From a bacterium (GTDB lineage: Bacteria > Latescibacterota > Latescibacteria > Latescibacterales > Latescibacteraceae): a stretch of 43,176 nucleotides of DNA. Made by a program: the position numbers and the translations under genes. Below, one piece after another: positions 8,729-16,596 of the stretch (its first letter is position 1; every line of letters starts with the position of its first letter). The DNA lies in assembly GCA_021372535.1 (NCBI GenBank), contig JAJFUH010000009.1:1-43176 (forward strand). The letters are read 5' to 3'. The notes beneath the pieces were generated by a model. The model was not told the origin of the DNA. It worked only from the letters and a program-made list of their open reading frames with translations, and did no database searches.

Positions 8729-9868
8729 TCAATCCGGAAGATCCGGGCCCGGGCCGATCGGGGGCAATACCGGTGTTTCTTCCTTGCCGGGCTGTAAAAA
8801 ATATCCGGCACCTGCAAGACCGACACCCCCGAGAAGAACCTGATACTTTTTCTGGCGGTACCATGGGCTTCGCTTAATGAGCTCATAGGTCATTTCGTTC
8901 GTGTTATCAGGTTCTGCCGAAAACGTTGTCATATAATCCTTGTGGCCGGGATTTTTAACCGTGAGAGTATGCATCCCGAGAGGAATTCTGACAAGTTCGA
9001 GCGGCGCCCTTCCCAATTCTTTATCATCCAGGAAGACAATCGACTGTTCCGGCGTTCCACGGATCGACAAGAAACTGTAATTGATAACCTTAAGATCGTA
9101 TGTCAGGGAAGTGAGTATACCGGGGGTTATTTCAGTATTGGTTGTATATTCCTCAAATTTATCCTTCCGGATTTTAACTTCGTAATATCCGGCCTTGATC
9201 CTTCTATTCTGTATTGGAGTATTTCCGACGGGCTGCCCGTTGATAAAAACAGAGGCATCACCCGGGTATCCTTCGATATTGAGAGTACCGAAGGTCGGTT
9301 TCAAGGAATATATTATTTCATTTGTTTTGCGGCCTTCGATTATGATGATTTTGGCGTATTCTTCATATTCATCTTTTAAAATACGTAACTGATATTCACC
9401 GGTTGGAATTTCTCTGAAACGAATCGGTGAAAAACCGAGGTCTTTTTTATCGAGATATACCCGGGCTTCAGTGGGAAGGCCGATAACATTCAGGCTTCCG
9501 ATTTCATTTGAACCCAGCCGTCTTGATGCCATTTCAAAACGTGCTTCTGCAGAAAGCTGTTTGTTCAAATCTGCCCGCGAAGCCCAATGGATATATTTCT
9601 CTTTCCCGGGAGATATACCCTTACCATAATCACCGGTAACCGTTTTGGGGGTATAGTATGATGAACCCCCGTCCTCGGTAACCTTGAACGTAACCTCAAA
9701 AAAAGCGTTTGTATCATTATCCAGGAGATCATATTTAATTTCATACCCGTTGTTGTTGCTTTCGGGAATTATCATAATATTTGTAATTTCTTCACAATGG
9801 AGTATGGAAAAAGATGTCTGCATCATCATTAAAACAACGGACAAACACCATAGTGATTTCCCGCCCAT
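8729..9868 (-). CDS. PEGA-repeat protein with C-terminal membrane segment
   Basis: The 379-residue product starts at an ATG 7 bases behind GGAG. Residues 1-25 look like a signal peptide. An N-terminal beta-rich domain (about 28-115) precedes three PEGA repeats at about 123-190, 193-260 and 264-331, each with a V-Y/F-L/I-D/N-x2-x-G-x-x-P core (ARVYLDKKDLGFSP, ASVFINGQPVGNTP, SIVFLDDKELGRAP) and a following G-x-H/Y-x-L/V stretch. A hydrophobic segment at about 341-359 (LLGGVGLAGAGYFL) is followed by a Pro/Gly/Asp-rich tail of 20 residues. PEGA domains are small beta-domains in surface proteins of many bacteria; they are thought to bind cell-surface or envelope components, but no ligand is proven. 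It is the first gene of the minus-strand run that continues into the two mosaic proteins, so a shared role at the cell surface is likely. Confidence 0.85.
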   Translation of the reverse strand: MGGKSLWCLSVVLMMMQTSFSILHCEEITNIMIIPESNNNGYEIKYDLLDNDTNAFFEVTFKVTEDGGSSYYTPKTVTGDYGKGISPGKEKYIHWASRADLNKQLSAEARFEMASRRLGSNEIGSLNVIGLPTEARVYLDKKDLGFSPIRFREIPTGEYQLRILKDEYEEYAKIIIIEGRKTNEIIYSLKPTFGTLNIEGYPGDASVFINGQPVGNTPIQNRRIKAGYYEVKIRKDKFEEYTTNTEITPGILTSLTYDLKVINYSFLSIRGTPEQSIVFLDDKELGRAPLELVRIPLGMHTLTVKNPGHKDYMTTFSAEPDNTNEMTYELIKRSPWYRQKKYQVLLGGVGLAGAGYFLQPGKEETPVLPPIGPGPDLPD

Positions 9869-10179
9869 GGCAATCTCCAGTTATATCGGTATATTATAAT
9901 ATATCACATAGACCGACTTTGCGAAAAAAAACACCCAAACTGGTTATCGCGTTGTAAACATGATTTCAGGAACAAGAATAAACAACAACCAATAACTCTA
10001 AGGGTGTATTAAAATAATGAAAAGAAAACAGATGAATTGCAAGGAAAAATTGCTCATAATCTGTATACAGAAAATATTTTTCATACTCTCGTAAAATTAA
10101 GTAGAGATATAATCCGGGTTAAGTATACTATACCAAACGATTCTCGAATCAAATCCGAAGCAGGGAGGGATGGCAAGCG
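9869..10179. other. Divergent intergenic region, no gene seen
   Basis: The AT-rich 311 bases separate the minus-strand PEGA gene from the plus-strand beta-helix gene and must hold promoters for both. A TATAAT hexamer occurs at 10108-10113, but no good -35 partner lies 16-18 bases before it, so the promoter is only tentative. I see no RNA gene or clear palindrome. Confidence 0.4.
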
Positions 10180-11817
10180 ATGCAAAACCGACCCATGTGG
10201 CATTTCTCAGCGATTCGAATCATCATCGCATCCGCACTTCTGTTTTTTCTTGCACATACAGTCTTTACGCAAAACTATTGCAGTCTCGTGTACCCGGGCG
10301 TCGATGGAAAGCTTGTATACATTCCGGATGAGCGGGGCAACATCATTCCCGATTTCTCCCATGCCGGCTATATGGGCGGAGGAGTCGCGCTTCCTTATGT
10401 ACCGGTCAGGGAAACCGTATGGCCTGTGGAAGGGGACAACACACCTGTTATCCAGGATGCCATCAACCGTGTCTCGAATATTCCATTGGACAAAAACGGC
10501 TTTCGTGGAGCGGTACTGCTGAAACAGGGATACTATACGCTCGCATCACCGCTCCGTATCACGGCGAGCGGAGTGGTTTTACGGGGCGAGAGCCAGGGCG
10601 ACACGGGGACGATTCTGATCGGTCTCGGAACATTCGAGGGCGGATACCGAAACCGGGAAACGGCCAGCCTGATCGTAGTCGGCGGCGAGACCTGCCGGGA
10701 CGAGGCCGCGGGCTCATCACGCCGCATTACGGATGATTATGTTCCCGTGGGTGCGAAGAGCTTCACAGTGGAAAACACGAAAGATTACAAGATCGGGGAT
10801 ACGGTACTGGTGTGCCGTCATGGTAATCAGGACTGGATCAACGAGCTCGGTATGAATCTTGAAAACAAGGATTGGCGATGGGAACCATTCACCATAAAAT
10901 TCGATCGTGTAATCACTGAAATCAGGGGTAATACGGTAACAGTCGATGCTCCCCTTGTCTGTGCTGTCGAAACGAAATGGGGCGGCGGCGAGCTGGTGAA
11001 ATATACCGACAGGGGACGAATCTTCAATGCAGGAATTGAGCATCTTCGCAGAATGTCGGATTTCGATATTACGGTACGTTCCAATTCCTATGGCAACATC
11101 GACCGTCAGCCGTACATCGGGGAAGAGTACTATGCCGACGAGAACCATTACTGGAATTTCATCACGCTCGACAATATAAAAAACGCCTGGGTCAGGAATG
11201 TCACCGCCCTTCATTTCGCCGGAAGCATGATCAGTGTCGGACAGGGCGCCAAATGGGTGACGGTACAGGACTGCGTTTCACTGGAGCCGGTGTCTGTCCG
11301 TGCCGGAGGACGGCGGTTCACGTACCAGATTCAGGGACAGCTCACCCTAGTCCAGAGGTGTATTTCCGACAAGGGACGTCACTCGTTTGTGCTGAGCGGT
11401 TATCAGGCGTGCGGACCAAACGTATTCCTCGACTGTAAAGCAATCATACCCTATTCGAGCAGCGAACCTCATTTTAAATATGTGACAGGGGCTCTTTACG
11501 ACAACGTTCTTGCTCCGCTGACCGCGCGGTTCTGGAAAGGAATTTCCATCGGCTGGGCAGGTGCAGACTGCGTCTTCTGGAACTGCGAGGGACAATACCT
11601 CATCCAGAAACCTCCGACTGCGCAGAATTACGCATTCGGACATATCGGAATCCATGCGACTGTGTTCAACACCTATTATCAGGACCTGACCCTGAAGGAT
11701 GGTTACATCGAATCATGGGATAAACACGTGGATCCTCCGAGCCTTTACCTGAAACAACTCGAGGACAGGCTGGGATCGCAGGGATTGGTTAACATCGGCC
11801 AGAATGGTAACCATTGA
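10180..11817 (+). CDS. Secreted right-handed beta-helix (pectate-lyase-superfamily-like) protein
   Basis: The 545-residue product has an N-terminal signal peptide (hydrophobic IIIASALLFFLAHTVFTQ, cleavage near residue 31). The start ATG follows AGGGAGG at 10162-10168, with a spacer of about 11 bases; the internal ATG at codon 6 is a possible alternative. The following region has the D-x-P-V-I-Q-D-A-I-N pattern seen at the start of pectate-lyase-type parallel beta-helices (NTPVIQDAINRVSN), then GAVLLKQGYYTL and VVLRGESQGDTGT, which are the first helix turns. Later parts contain repeating short strands with Asn and Cys (WVRNVTALHF, VTVQDCVSLEP, NVFLDCKAI, VFWNCEGQYL). No catalytic residues can be assigned from the sequence alone, so it may be a polysaccharide lyase, hydrolase or binder. 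It heads the plus-strand block but is followed by an unrelated cold-shock gene. Confidence 0.8.
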   Translation: MQNRPMWHFSAIRIIIASALLFFLAHTVFTQNYCSLVYPGVDGKLVYIPDERGNIIPDFSHAGYMGGGVALPYVPVRETVWPVEGDNTPVIQDAINRVSNIPLDKNGFRGAVLLKQGYYTLASPLRITASGVVLRGESQGDTGTILIGLGTFEGGYRNRETASLIVVGGETCRDEAAGSSRRITDDYVPVGAKSFTVENTKDYKIGDTVLVCRHGNQDWINELGMNLENKDWRWEPFTIKFDRVITEIRGNTVTVDAPLVCAVETKWGGGELVKYTDRGRIFNAGIEHLRRMSDFDITVRSNSYGNIDRQPYIGEEYYADENHYWNFITLDNIKNAWVRNVTALHFAGSMISVGQGAKWVTVQDCVSLEPVSVRAGGRRFTYQIQGQLTLVQRCISDKGRHSFVLSGYQACGPNVFLDCKAIIPYSSSEPHFKYVTGALYDNVLAPLTARFWKGISIGWAGADCVFWNCEGQYLIQKPPTAQNYAFGHIGIHATVFNTYYQDLTLKDGYIESWDKHVDPPSLYLKQLEDRLGSQGLVNIGQNGNH

Positions 11818-12073
11818 GTAAGGATGTATGCCGGGAATAAAAATAATAGTTGACTTTATCTATTAAAATGATTATCATATAAGGATAAGGTATATACTTC
11901 AAAAAATGTTTTCCCTTTTCCTGCGTTCATTTTCTGCAATGAATCCGAACAATTCGATCAGGGTAATAATCATTGAAGATGGGGAATCTGGCTATAACCC
12001 TCGGCTTTGTTCCTCGAAGAAAAATGAGGGTGTATTTGAGGCTTATGGCCTCGTAAAACAAGGAGTGGCGTTA

Positions 12074-12277
12074 ATGCCCACAGGTAGAGTCAAATGGTTC
12101 AACGATCACAAGGGTTTCGGCTTCATTACAAACGATGACGGCGGCGAAGACCTCTTTGTCCATCACACGAGTATTGCAGCTGAAGGATTTCGTACCCTTC
12201 ACGAAGATCAGGCGGTAGAGTTTGAAATTGGCCAGGGACAGAAAGGTCCCCAGGCTATTAAAGTGAAACCTATCTAA
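12074..12277 (+). CDS. csp: Cold-shock domain protein (CspA family)
   Basis: The 67-residue product starts at an ATG 8 bases behind AGGAG (12061-12065); the open frame extends upstream to 11906 but that part lacks cold-shock similarity. It has both RNA-binding motifs: [12 protein letters not shown] (RNP1, residues 7-18) and DLFVHHTSI (RNP2), and a C-terminal QKGPQAIKV. Length is the family's usual 65-70 residues. Cold-shock proteins bind single-stranded RNA or DNA as OB-fold chaperones in the cytoplasm. The gene stands alone between the beta-helix gene and a strong terminator; the 256 untranslated bases before it could include a structured leader as in other csp genes, though no known cold-box sequence was identified. 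Confidence 0.95.
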   Translation: MPTGRVKWFNDHKGFGFITNDDGGEDLFVHHTSIAAEGFRTLHEDQAVEFEIGQGQKGPQAIKVKPI

Positions 12278-12302
12278 CCTATTTGTTAGACTATATACTC
12301 AG

Positions 12303-12328
12303 AAGCCCCTGAAAACAGGGGCTTTTTT
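12303..12328 (+). terminator. Rho-independent terminator after the cold-shock gene
   Basis: A perfect 9-base stem AAGCCCCTG/CAGGGGCTT with an AAAA loop is followed by a T tract, 25 bases after the cold-shock stop codon. Confidence 0.92.
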
Positions 12329-12540
12329 ATTCCCGATCAATTTTTTTCGATTGTTTTTTTATTCTTCATGTGGATTTTGGAAAAAAAATGTTTCTTGGAG
12401 ACAAATCTCTATATATAATAATGAAGATTTTGCGCACATTATGATAATAATCCGGGAGTACTGTGAAGTAAATGAAAGACCGAAGACAACACAACACATT
12501 TATAATATAAATAGTTATATCATAGCCAGGAGAAATGGTC

Positions 12541-12729
12541 ATGTCAAAAGAGATGCGCCGAATGAAAAACGACAGGCGTCAAAAACTGGTCGATGTTGCC
12601 CAGGATAAGCGTTCGGGTACTGAACGTCGCTCACCGACCGATCGCCGGTCAGGGAACGACAGACGCTCGAAATGGATTGGTGTCGCACGTGATTCTCGTG
12701 ATTGCAGAGACCGACGGGCTTTTGTTTGA
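12541..12729 (+). CDS. Small Arg-rich repeat protein
   Basis: The 62-residue product is very basic, with many Arg and Asp residues. I chose the ATG at 12541 because the AGGAG at 12528-12532 is 8 bases before it; the ATG at 12535 would have a spacer of only 2. Two similar halves can be seen: LVDVAQDKRSGTERRS (about 17-32) and WIGVARDSRDCRDRRA (about 45-60), joined by PTDRRSGNDRRSK. Runs of D/E-R-R-S of this type occur in small uncharacterised proteins and next to PilZ-type domains, but no defined domain can be named. The charge pattern would suit binding to nucleic acid or an acidic partner; this is inference. It stands alone, downstream of the cold-shock terminator. Confidence 0.6.
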   Translation: MSKEMRRMKNDRRQKLVDVAQDKRSGTERRSPTDRRSGNDRRSKWIGVARDSRDCRDRRAFV

Positions 12730-12912
12730 TCAGTATTTATAAATCATGATTATCACATACGCGATACTTCATGACATGGTCTTATTAACGAAAAATACTC
12801 CATTTATCATTTATTTGCATTTTACCATTGAGCATTATTATTACGTGTGCCAGTGGTATTTTATTAGTATGATGATCTAATATCTATATACTATGGCGTA
12901 CTATCCCCCGCC

Positions 12913-14082
12913 TCATTTCAGACCGCACCCGATAAACCGCACAGCTATCTCAGACATGATTCTGATACCGACCGGGAGCGCCCGATCATCGAAATCATAC
13001 GATGTGTTATGAATCGGTATACTCCCTCCAACACCGAGCATGAAGAAGCTTCCGGGTACCTTCCTGAGAAAGAACGAAAAATCTTCACCACCCATGGCAG
13101 AGGTTTTTATTTCGACCGCGTTCTCCGGCCCCAATGTATCACTTATAACATCACGGACAAGTGCTGTTGACCGGTCTTCATTGATTGTGGGCGGAAAATC
13201 GTCGAGAATCGCGAATTCAGCCTCTCCTCCCGATGCCCGTGCCGTTCCTTCGGCCATACGTGCGAGCATGCCGTGGACCGCACGTTGTGTCGCGGGGTCG
13301 AGCGTTCGTATGGTTCCGCCGAGGGTAACTTCGTCGGGAATGATGTTAACCGCCGTGCCGCCGTGAACGGTACCCACCGTGACAACAAAAGGTGAGAGCG
13401 GATCGGTCATCCGCGACCGAACAAGCTGGATACCCCCGATGATGCGCGCGGCGATGGTAACGGGATCGACTCCGGCATGCGGCATGGCGCCGTGGGTGCC
13501 CTTTCCCCTGACAATGATTCTGAAGCTGTTGACGGACGCCATGGCGGGCCCGAACCGGTATCCGACCTTTCCGAGCGGAATATCCGGCCACCCGTGGAGG
13601 GCAAAAATCGCTTCCGGTGCAGGATCGCCGAGCACTCTTTGCCGTATCATGGTATCCGCTCCGGTGCCTCCCTCTTCGTCAGGCTGGAAAATGAGCTTCA
13701 CCGTTCCGGCGAGCTCGTGCTCGAGCTTCCTGAGCACCCACGCCGTACCTAACAGCACCGCAGTATGGCCGTCATGTCCGCACGCATGGCACAGGCCTTC
13801 GTGAACCGAGGCATACGGGAGACCTGAAAGGTCAGGCATCTCGAGGGCATCGATATCCGCTCTCAGGGCGACAACATGGCCATTACCGCGGCCTATTTCC
13901 GCAACGACGCCTGTTTCGGTACATCGCCGGTGAGTCACACCGATATCGTCGAGAAACGTTTCGATCACCGCGGCGGTCCTGTATTCCTTCAGGCCGATTT
14001 CCGGATGCTTGTGCAGATCGTGACGGATTACGATAATCCCTGGGCATATTTCTTCCACAAGCCGTGATATACGTGTATCCAT
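12913..14082 (-). CDS. M20D-family amidohydrolase (N-acyl amino acid / hippurate hydrolase-like)
   Basis: The 389-residue product is of the usual length for the HipO/IAA-amino-acid hydrolase group. It hydrolyses N-acyl bonds on amino acids or related compounds in the cytoplasm, using two metal ions. Motifs: RRDLHKHPE-type start at about 21-28 (HDLHKHPE), ALRADIDALEMPD at 72-84, the metal site HACGHDGH (Cys101, His103), the catalytic FQPDEEGGTGA (Glu136/Glu137) and GGEDFSFF near residue 350. It is transcribed alone, divergently from the flavoprotein gene, sharing a 239-base regulatory gap. The exact acyl substrate cannot be read from sequence. In this neighbourhood deacylation of N-acetyl amino sugars or amino acids is plausible. 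The start has a GGGGA ribosome site. Confidence 0.9.
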   Translation of the reverse strand: MDTRISRLVEEICPGIIVIRHDLHKHPEIGLKEYRTAAVIETFLDDIGVTHRRCTETGVVAEIGRGNGHVVALRADIDALEMPDLSGLPYASVHEGLCHACGHDGHTAVLLGTAWVLRKLEHELAGTVKLIFQPDEEGGTGADTMIRQRVLGDPAPEAIFALHGWPDIPLGKVGYRFGPAMASVNSFRIIVRGKGTHGAMPHAGVDPVTIAARIIGGIQLVRSRMTDPLSPFVVTVGTVHGGTAVNIIPDEVTLGGTIRTLDPATQRAVHGMLARMAEGTARASGGEAEFAILDDFPPTINEDRSTALVRDVISDTLGPENAVEIKTSAMGGEDFSFFLRKVPGSFFMLGVGGSIPIHNTSYDFDDRALPVGIRIMSEIAVRFIGCGLK

Positions 14083-14180
14083 TCAAATCCCCGAAAAAAA
14101 GTGAAAAAAACGTATATTTATCTTTGTATTTTTCAAATGTGGGCAGTATATACAATACATTCGTGAAAGTCAACAGTAAT

Positions 14181-14210
14181 GGCAGAAGGCATATGGCACA
14201 AGGCATAAGG
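14181..14210. repeat. Seven-base tandem repeat, about four units
   Basis: The sequence reads as four successive heptamers GGCAGAA, GGCATAT, GGCACAA, GGCATAA followed by GG, in the gap between the divergent amidohydrolase and flavoprotein genes. The isolated motif GGCATAAGG also occurs near 28949. Confidence 0.75.
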
Positions 14211-14233
14211 TAAAACACAAAGGAATATTATTT

Positions 14234-14250
14234 CTGTTGACAGACAACAG
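14234..14250. promoter_or_regulatory. Inverted repeat overlapping a -35-like TTGACA, possible operator
   Basis: CTGTTG-ACAGA-CAACAG is a perfect 6-base dyad. It contains TTGACA (14237-14242), a consensus -35; TTCTAT at 14261-14266 lies 18 bases later and could be a weak -10 for the flavoprotein gene at 14322. A dyad overlapping a -35 would fit a repressor site, but no regulator can be named. Confidence 0.35.
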
Positions 14251-14321
14251 TATCGGAACTTTCTATATAGTAAAACTACAGTCCAAAACCATGATTTAAT
14301 ACATTTTTCAAGGAGAGATAA

Positions 14322-16277
14322 ATGGCTCTACAACACATCTTCAGCCCGATACGGCTCGGGAAAGTAACCGTAGCCAACCGTACCGTGCTCGCGCCGATGG
14401 GAATCGGTATCAGCAGCCTCGACGAACCGTATCCGCTCAACAGTATCCGTTATTTCGAGGAGCGTGCCATCGGGGAAATCGGCATGATAATCACACCGTT
14501 CACCCCGGTGCATAACAAATTGTCCACGCTCCCTGTCGCCGGGATTACCCATGACCGTTTCATCCCCCATCACAAGCGGTTTGTGGACTGCATTCATCAG
14601 TACGACACCAGGGTATTCCTCCAGATTGCCCTTGCGGGAGGGCAGCTGAGCGGCGAGGCTCCCTCGGCGATATACAGCCCCATCTATACCGAAAAGCCGC
14701 GCGCCCTTACCACCGGTGAGCTCGATGAGCTTGTCGAGGCATTCGTAATCGCCGCGGGCAGGGCGATCGAGTCGGGTTACGATGGCGTCGAGGTGCACGG
14801 TGCACATTCCTATCTGATCGGGTCGATGATGTCTCCGGCACTCAATAAACGAACCGACAAATACGGCGGTTCATTCGAAGGAAGGATGAAATTCCCCCGT
14901 GACATAATCTCCGGGATCAGGGGGAAATACCCCGATTTCCCGGTCGGTTTCAAGTTCAGCGCCCACGAGCACCTCGAAGGCGGTGTCGATATCGAACTGG
15001 GAAAGCAGATCGCCAGCCACATAGCGCAGCTCGGCGTTGCCTACCTCCACCCTTCCACAACCGCGGTAACATTCGAATACATGGACGATTATTCCGCCGT
15101 TCCCGTGCTCTATATGCCCCGGAACAACCTGATTCCGCTTGCCGTGGAGACCAGAAAAGCAGCGCCCGGTGTTCCGATCATCGGGGCCGGGGGAATAACT
15201 GTGCCCGAGGAAGCGGAGGAGCTCATCGCATCGGGGAAATGCGACATGGTCGCCCTCGGCCGTCCATCGCTCGCCGACCCCCACTGGGCAAAAAAAGCGA
15301 AGGCGGGAAAAAAGGTGGTTCCGTGTATCCGGTGCAACGTCTGCTACCGTCAGCTCTGGGCCGGAGAACCGCTGTGGTGCTCGGTGAATCCGTATCTCGG
15401 TCACGAGGCCGAACAGTATCTTTCAACACCCTCGAAAAAGAAAAAAGTCATGATTATCGGCGCCGGCCCGGCTGGTATACGGTGTGCGCTGACAGCATCG
15501 AAACGGGGGCATGATGTCACGCTCTTCGAAAAGCGGCCTTACATCGGCGGGATGGTGTATCCCGGCAGCAGGCCGGACTGCAAGAAGGATGTGGCACGCC
15601 TTCTCGACTGGTACAACACCGAGCTCGGCGAAAGCACGGTCAGACTCAGGCTCAATACCGAAGTCACACCTGAGCTCGTCGAGCAGGAAGCCCCCGATGC
15701 GCTCGTTATCGCGGTTGGCGCCGAGCCTTCGGTGCCCGGTGTTCCCGGTATCGACATGCCTCATGTCGCATCGGCGGTCGATGTTCTCCGCGATGTGTCA
15801 CGTTATAAAGGCAAAAAAGCCGTGGTTGTCGGGGGCGGCGATGTGGGCTGCGAAACCGCATGTCATCTGGCTGACAACGGCTGGAAGGTTACCATCGTCG
15901 AAATGCTCCCGCGCCTCATGGAGGAGAATGTGGTCATGGATGTGAAATTCCCCATGCTCGCGCTCCTCGAAAAGAAACATGTCACCGTAAGAACAGGGAC
16001 AAAGCTCAGCAAAGTCACCGATGAAGGTATCGAAGCGATTCTCCCGAGCGGTAAAAAGGGAGGTATCGAGGCCGATATCGTGGTCATTGCGACCGGATTC
16101 AAAAAACCGCTGACATTCAATCCGGAAGACGTGTCCATGCATATCGCGCCGATGAGCGGAACACTGGGCAAACTCGCCATCAAAGCGGCGGAGTTTCATA
16201 TCATCGGCGACTGCGCCAGACTCGGCCGCATCCGTGAAGCCACGGAAGCCGGAGAACGTATCGGCCGCTGGCTGTGA
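14322..16277 (+). CDS. Old Yellow Enzyme-type NADH:flavin oxidoreductase (2,4-dienoyl-CoA reductase-like)
   Basis: The 651-residue product starts at an ATG behind AAGGAGA. It has the three parts of the FadH/trimethylamine-dehydrogenase-like family: an FMN TIM barrel (about 1-330) with GVEVHGAHSYLIG and DKYGGSFEGRMKFPRD, a cysteine cluster CIRCNVC near residues 335-341 plus a further Cys about 12 residues later (4Fe-4S cluster), an FAD-binding segment IGAGPAGIRCALTA (about 376), and an NAD-binding segment VVVGGGDVGCETACH (about 502). It likely reduces an activated C=C bond or oxidises a small substrate using NAD(P)H in the cytoplasm. In an OYE/FadH enzyme this would be an enoyl or enal intermediate; unsaturated products of polysaccharide lyases are one possibility. 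It is followed by a terminator, so it is likely monocistronic. Confidence 0.92.
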   Translation: MALQHIFSPIRLGKVTVANRTVLAPMGIGISSLDEPYPLNSIRYFEERAIGEIGMIITPFTPVHNKLSTLPVAGITHDRFIPHHKRFVDCIHQYDTRVFLQIALAGGQLSGEAPSAIYSPIYTEKPRALTTGELDELVEAFVIAAGRAIESGYDGVEVHGAHSYLIGSMMSPALNKRTDKYGGSFEGRMKFPRDIISGIRGKYPDFPVGFKFSAHEHLEGGVDIELGKQIASHIAQLGVAYLHPSTTAVTFEYMDDYSAVPVLYMPRNNLIPLAVETRKAAPGVPIIGAGGITVPEEAEELIASGKCDMVALGRPSLADPHWAKKAKAGKKVVPCIRCNVCYRQLWAGEPLWCSVNPYLGHEAEQYLSTPSKKKKVMIIGAGPAGIRCALTASKRGHDVTLFEKRPYIGGMVYPGSRPDCKKDVARLLDWYNTELGESTVRLRLNTEVTPELVEQEAPDALVIAVGAEPSVPGVPGIDMPHVASAVDVLRDVSRYKGKKAVVVGGGDVGCETACHLADNGWKVTIVEMLPRLMEENVVMDVKFPMLALLEKKHVTVRTGTKLSKVTDEGIEAILPSGKKGGIEADIVVIATGFKKPLTFNPEDVSMHIAPMSGTLGKLAIKAAEFHIIGDCARLGRIREATEAGERIGRWL

Positions 16278-16323
16278 CAATATCTGCGATCCGACAGGAT
16301 GCGGAATAGCGCCACATGCAGAA

Positions 16324-16349
16324 AAGCCCCCGATTAAGGGGGCTTTTTT
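16324..16349 (+). terminator. Rho-independent terminator after the flavoprotein gene
   Basis: An 8-base stem AAGCCCCC/GGGGGCTT with a GATTAA loop is followed by a T tract, 46 bases after the stop codon. Confidence 0.92.
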
Positions 16350-16491
16350 ATTTTGATCTCGTTATGCACCAAAAAAACATGGTATATCATAGGTTATATG
16401 ACGCTTTGAGGAAAATGATTTTATTGCACCATTAAAAGATGTATATTATTTTTTCGATATCACTTCGAATAATTTGCTTTTCCATAGGTAT

Positions 16492-16510
16492 ATAAACCTG
16501 CAGGGTTTAT
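16492..16510. promoter_or_regulatory. 19-base palindrome upstream of the aminotransferase gene
   Basis: ATAAACC-TGCAG-GGTTTAT is a perfect dyad with a 5-base centre, about 90 bases before the aminotransferase start and followed by TATTTTT. It could be an operator or a weak terminator. The remainder of the 319-base gap 16278-16596 holds the flavoprotein terminator and AT-rich sequence with no gene. Confidence 0.35.
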
Positions 16511-16596
16511 TATTTTTGCCCATTTACAGAGCACTAACAGAAATAGATGAAATTGATATTGAATGTGACAGTATCTACTTATAAGGAGGCTTTTTA

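Noticed and set aside
10037-10522. 161-residue plus-strand frame overlapping the beta-helix gene start
   Set aside because: Different frame from the signal-peptide-bearing gene, no domain, no ribosome site.
11906-12073. Upstream extension of the cold-shock gene (56 extra residues)
   Set aside because: No similarity to cold-shock proteins and a better ribosome site precedes the ATG at 12074.
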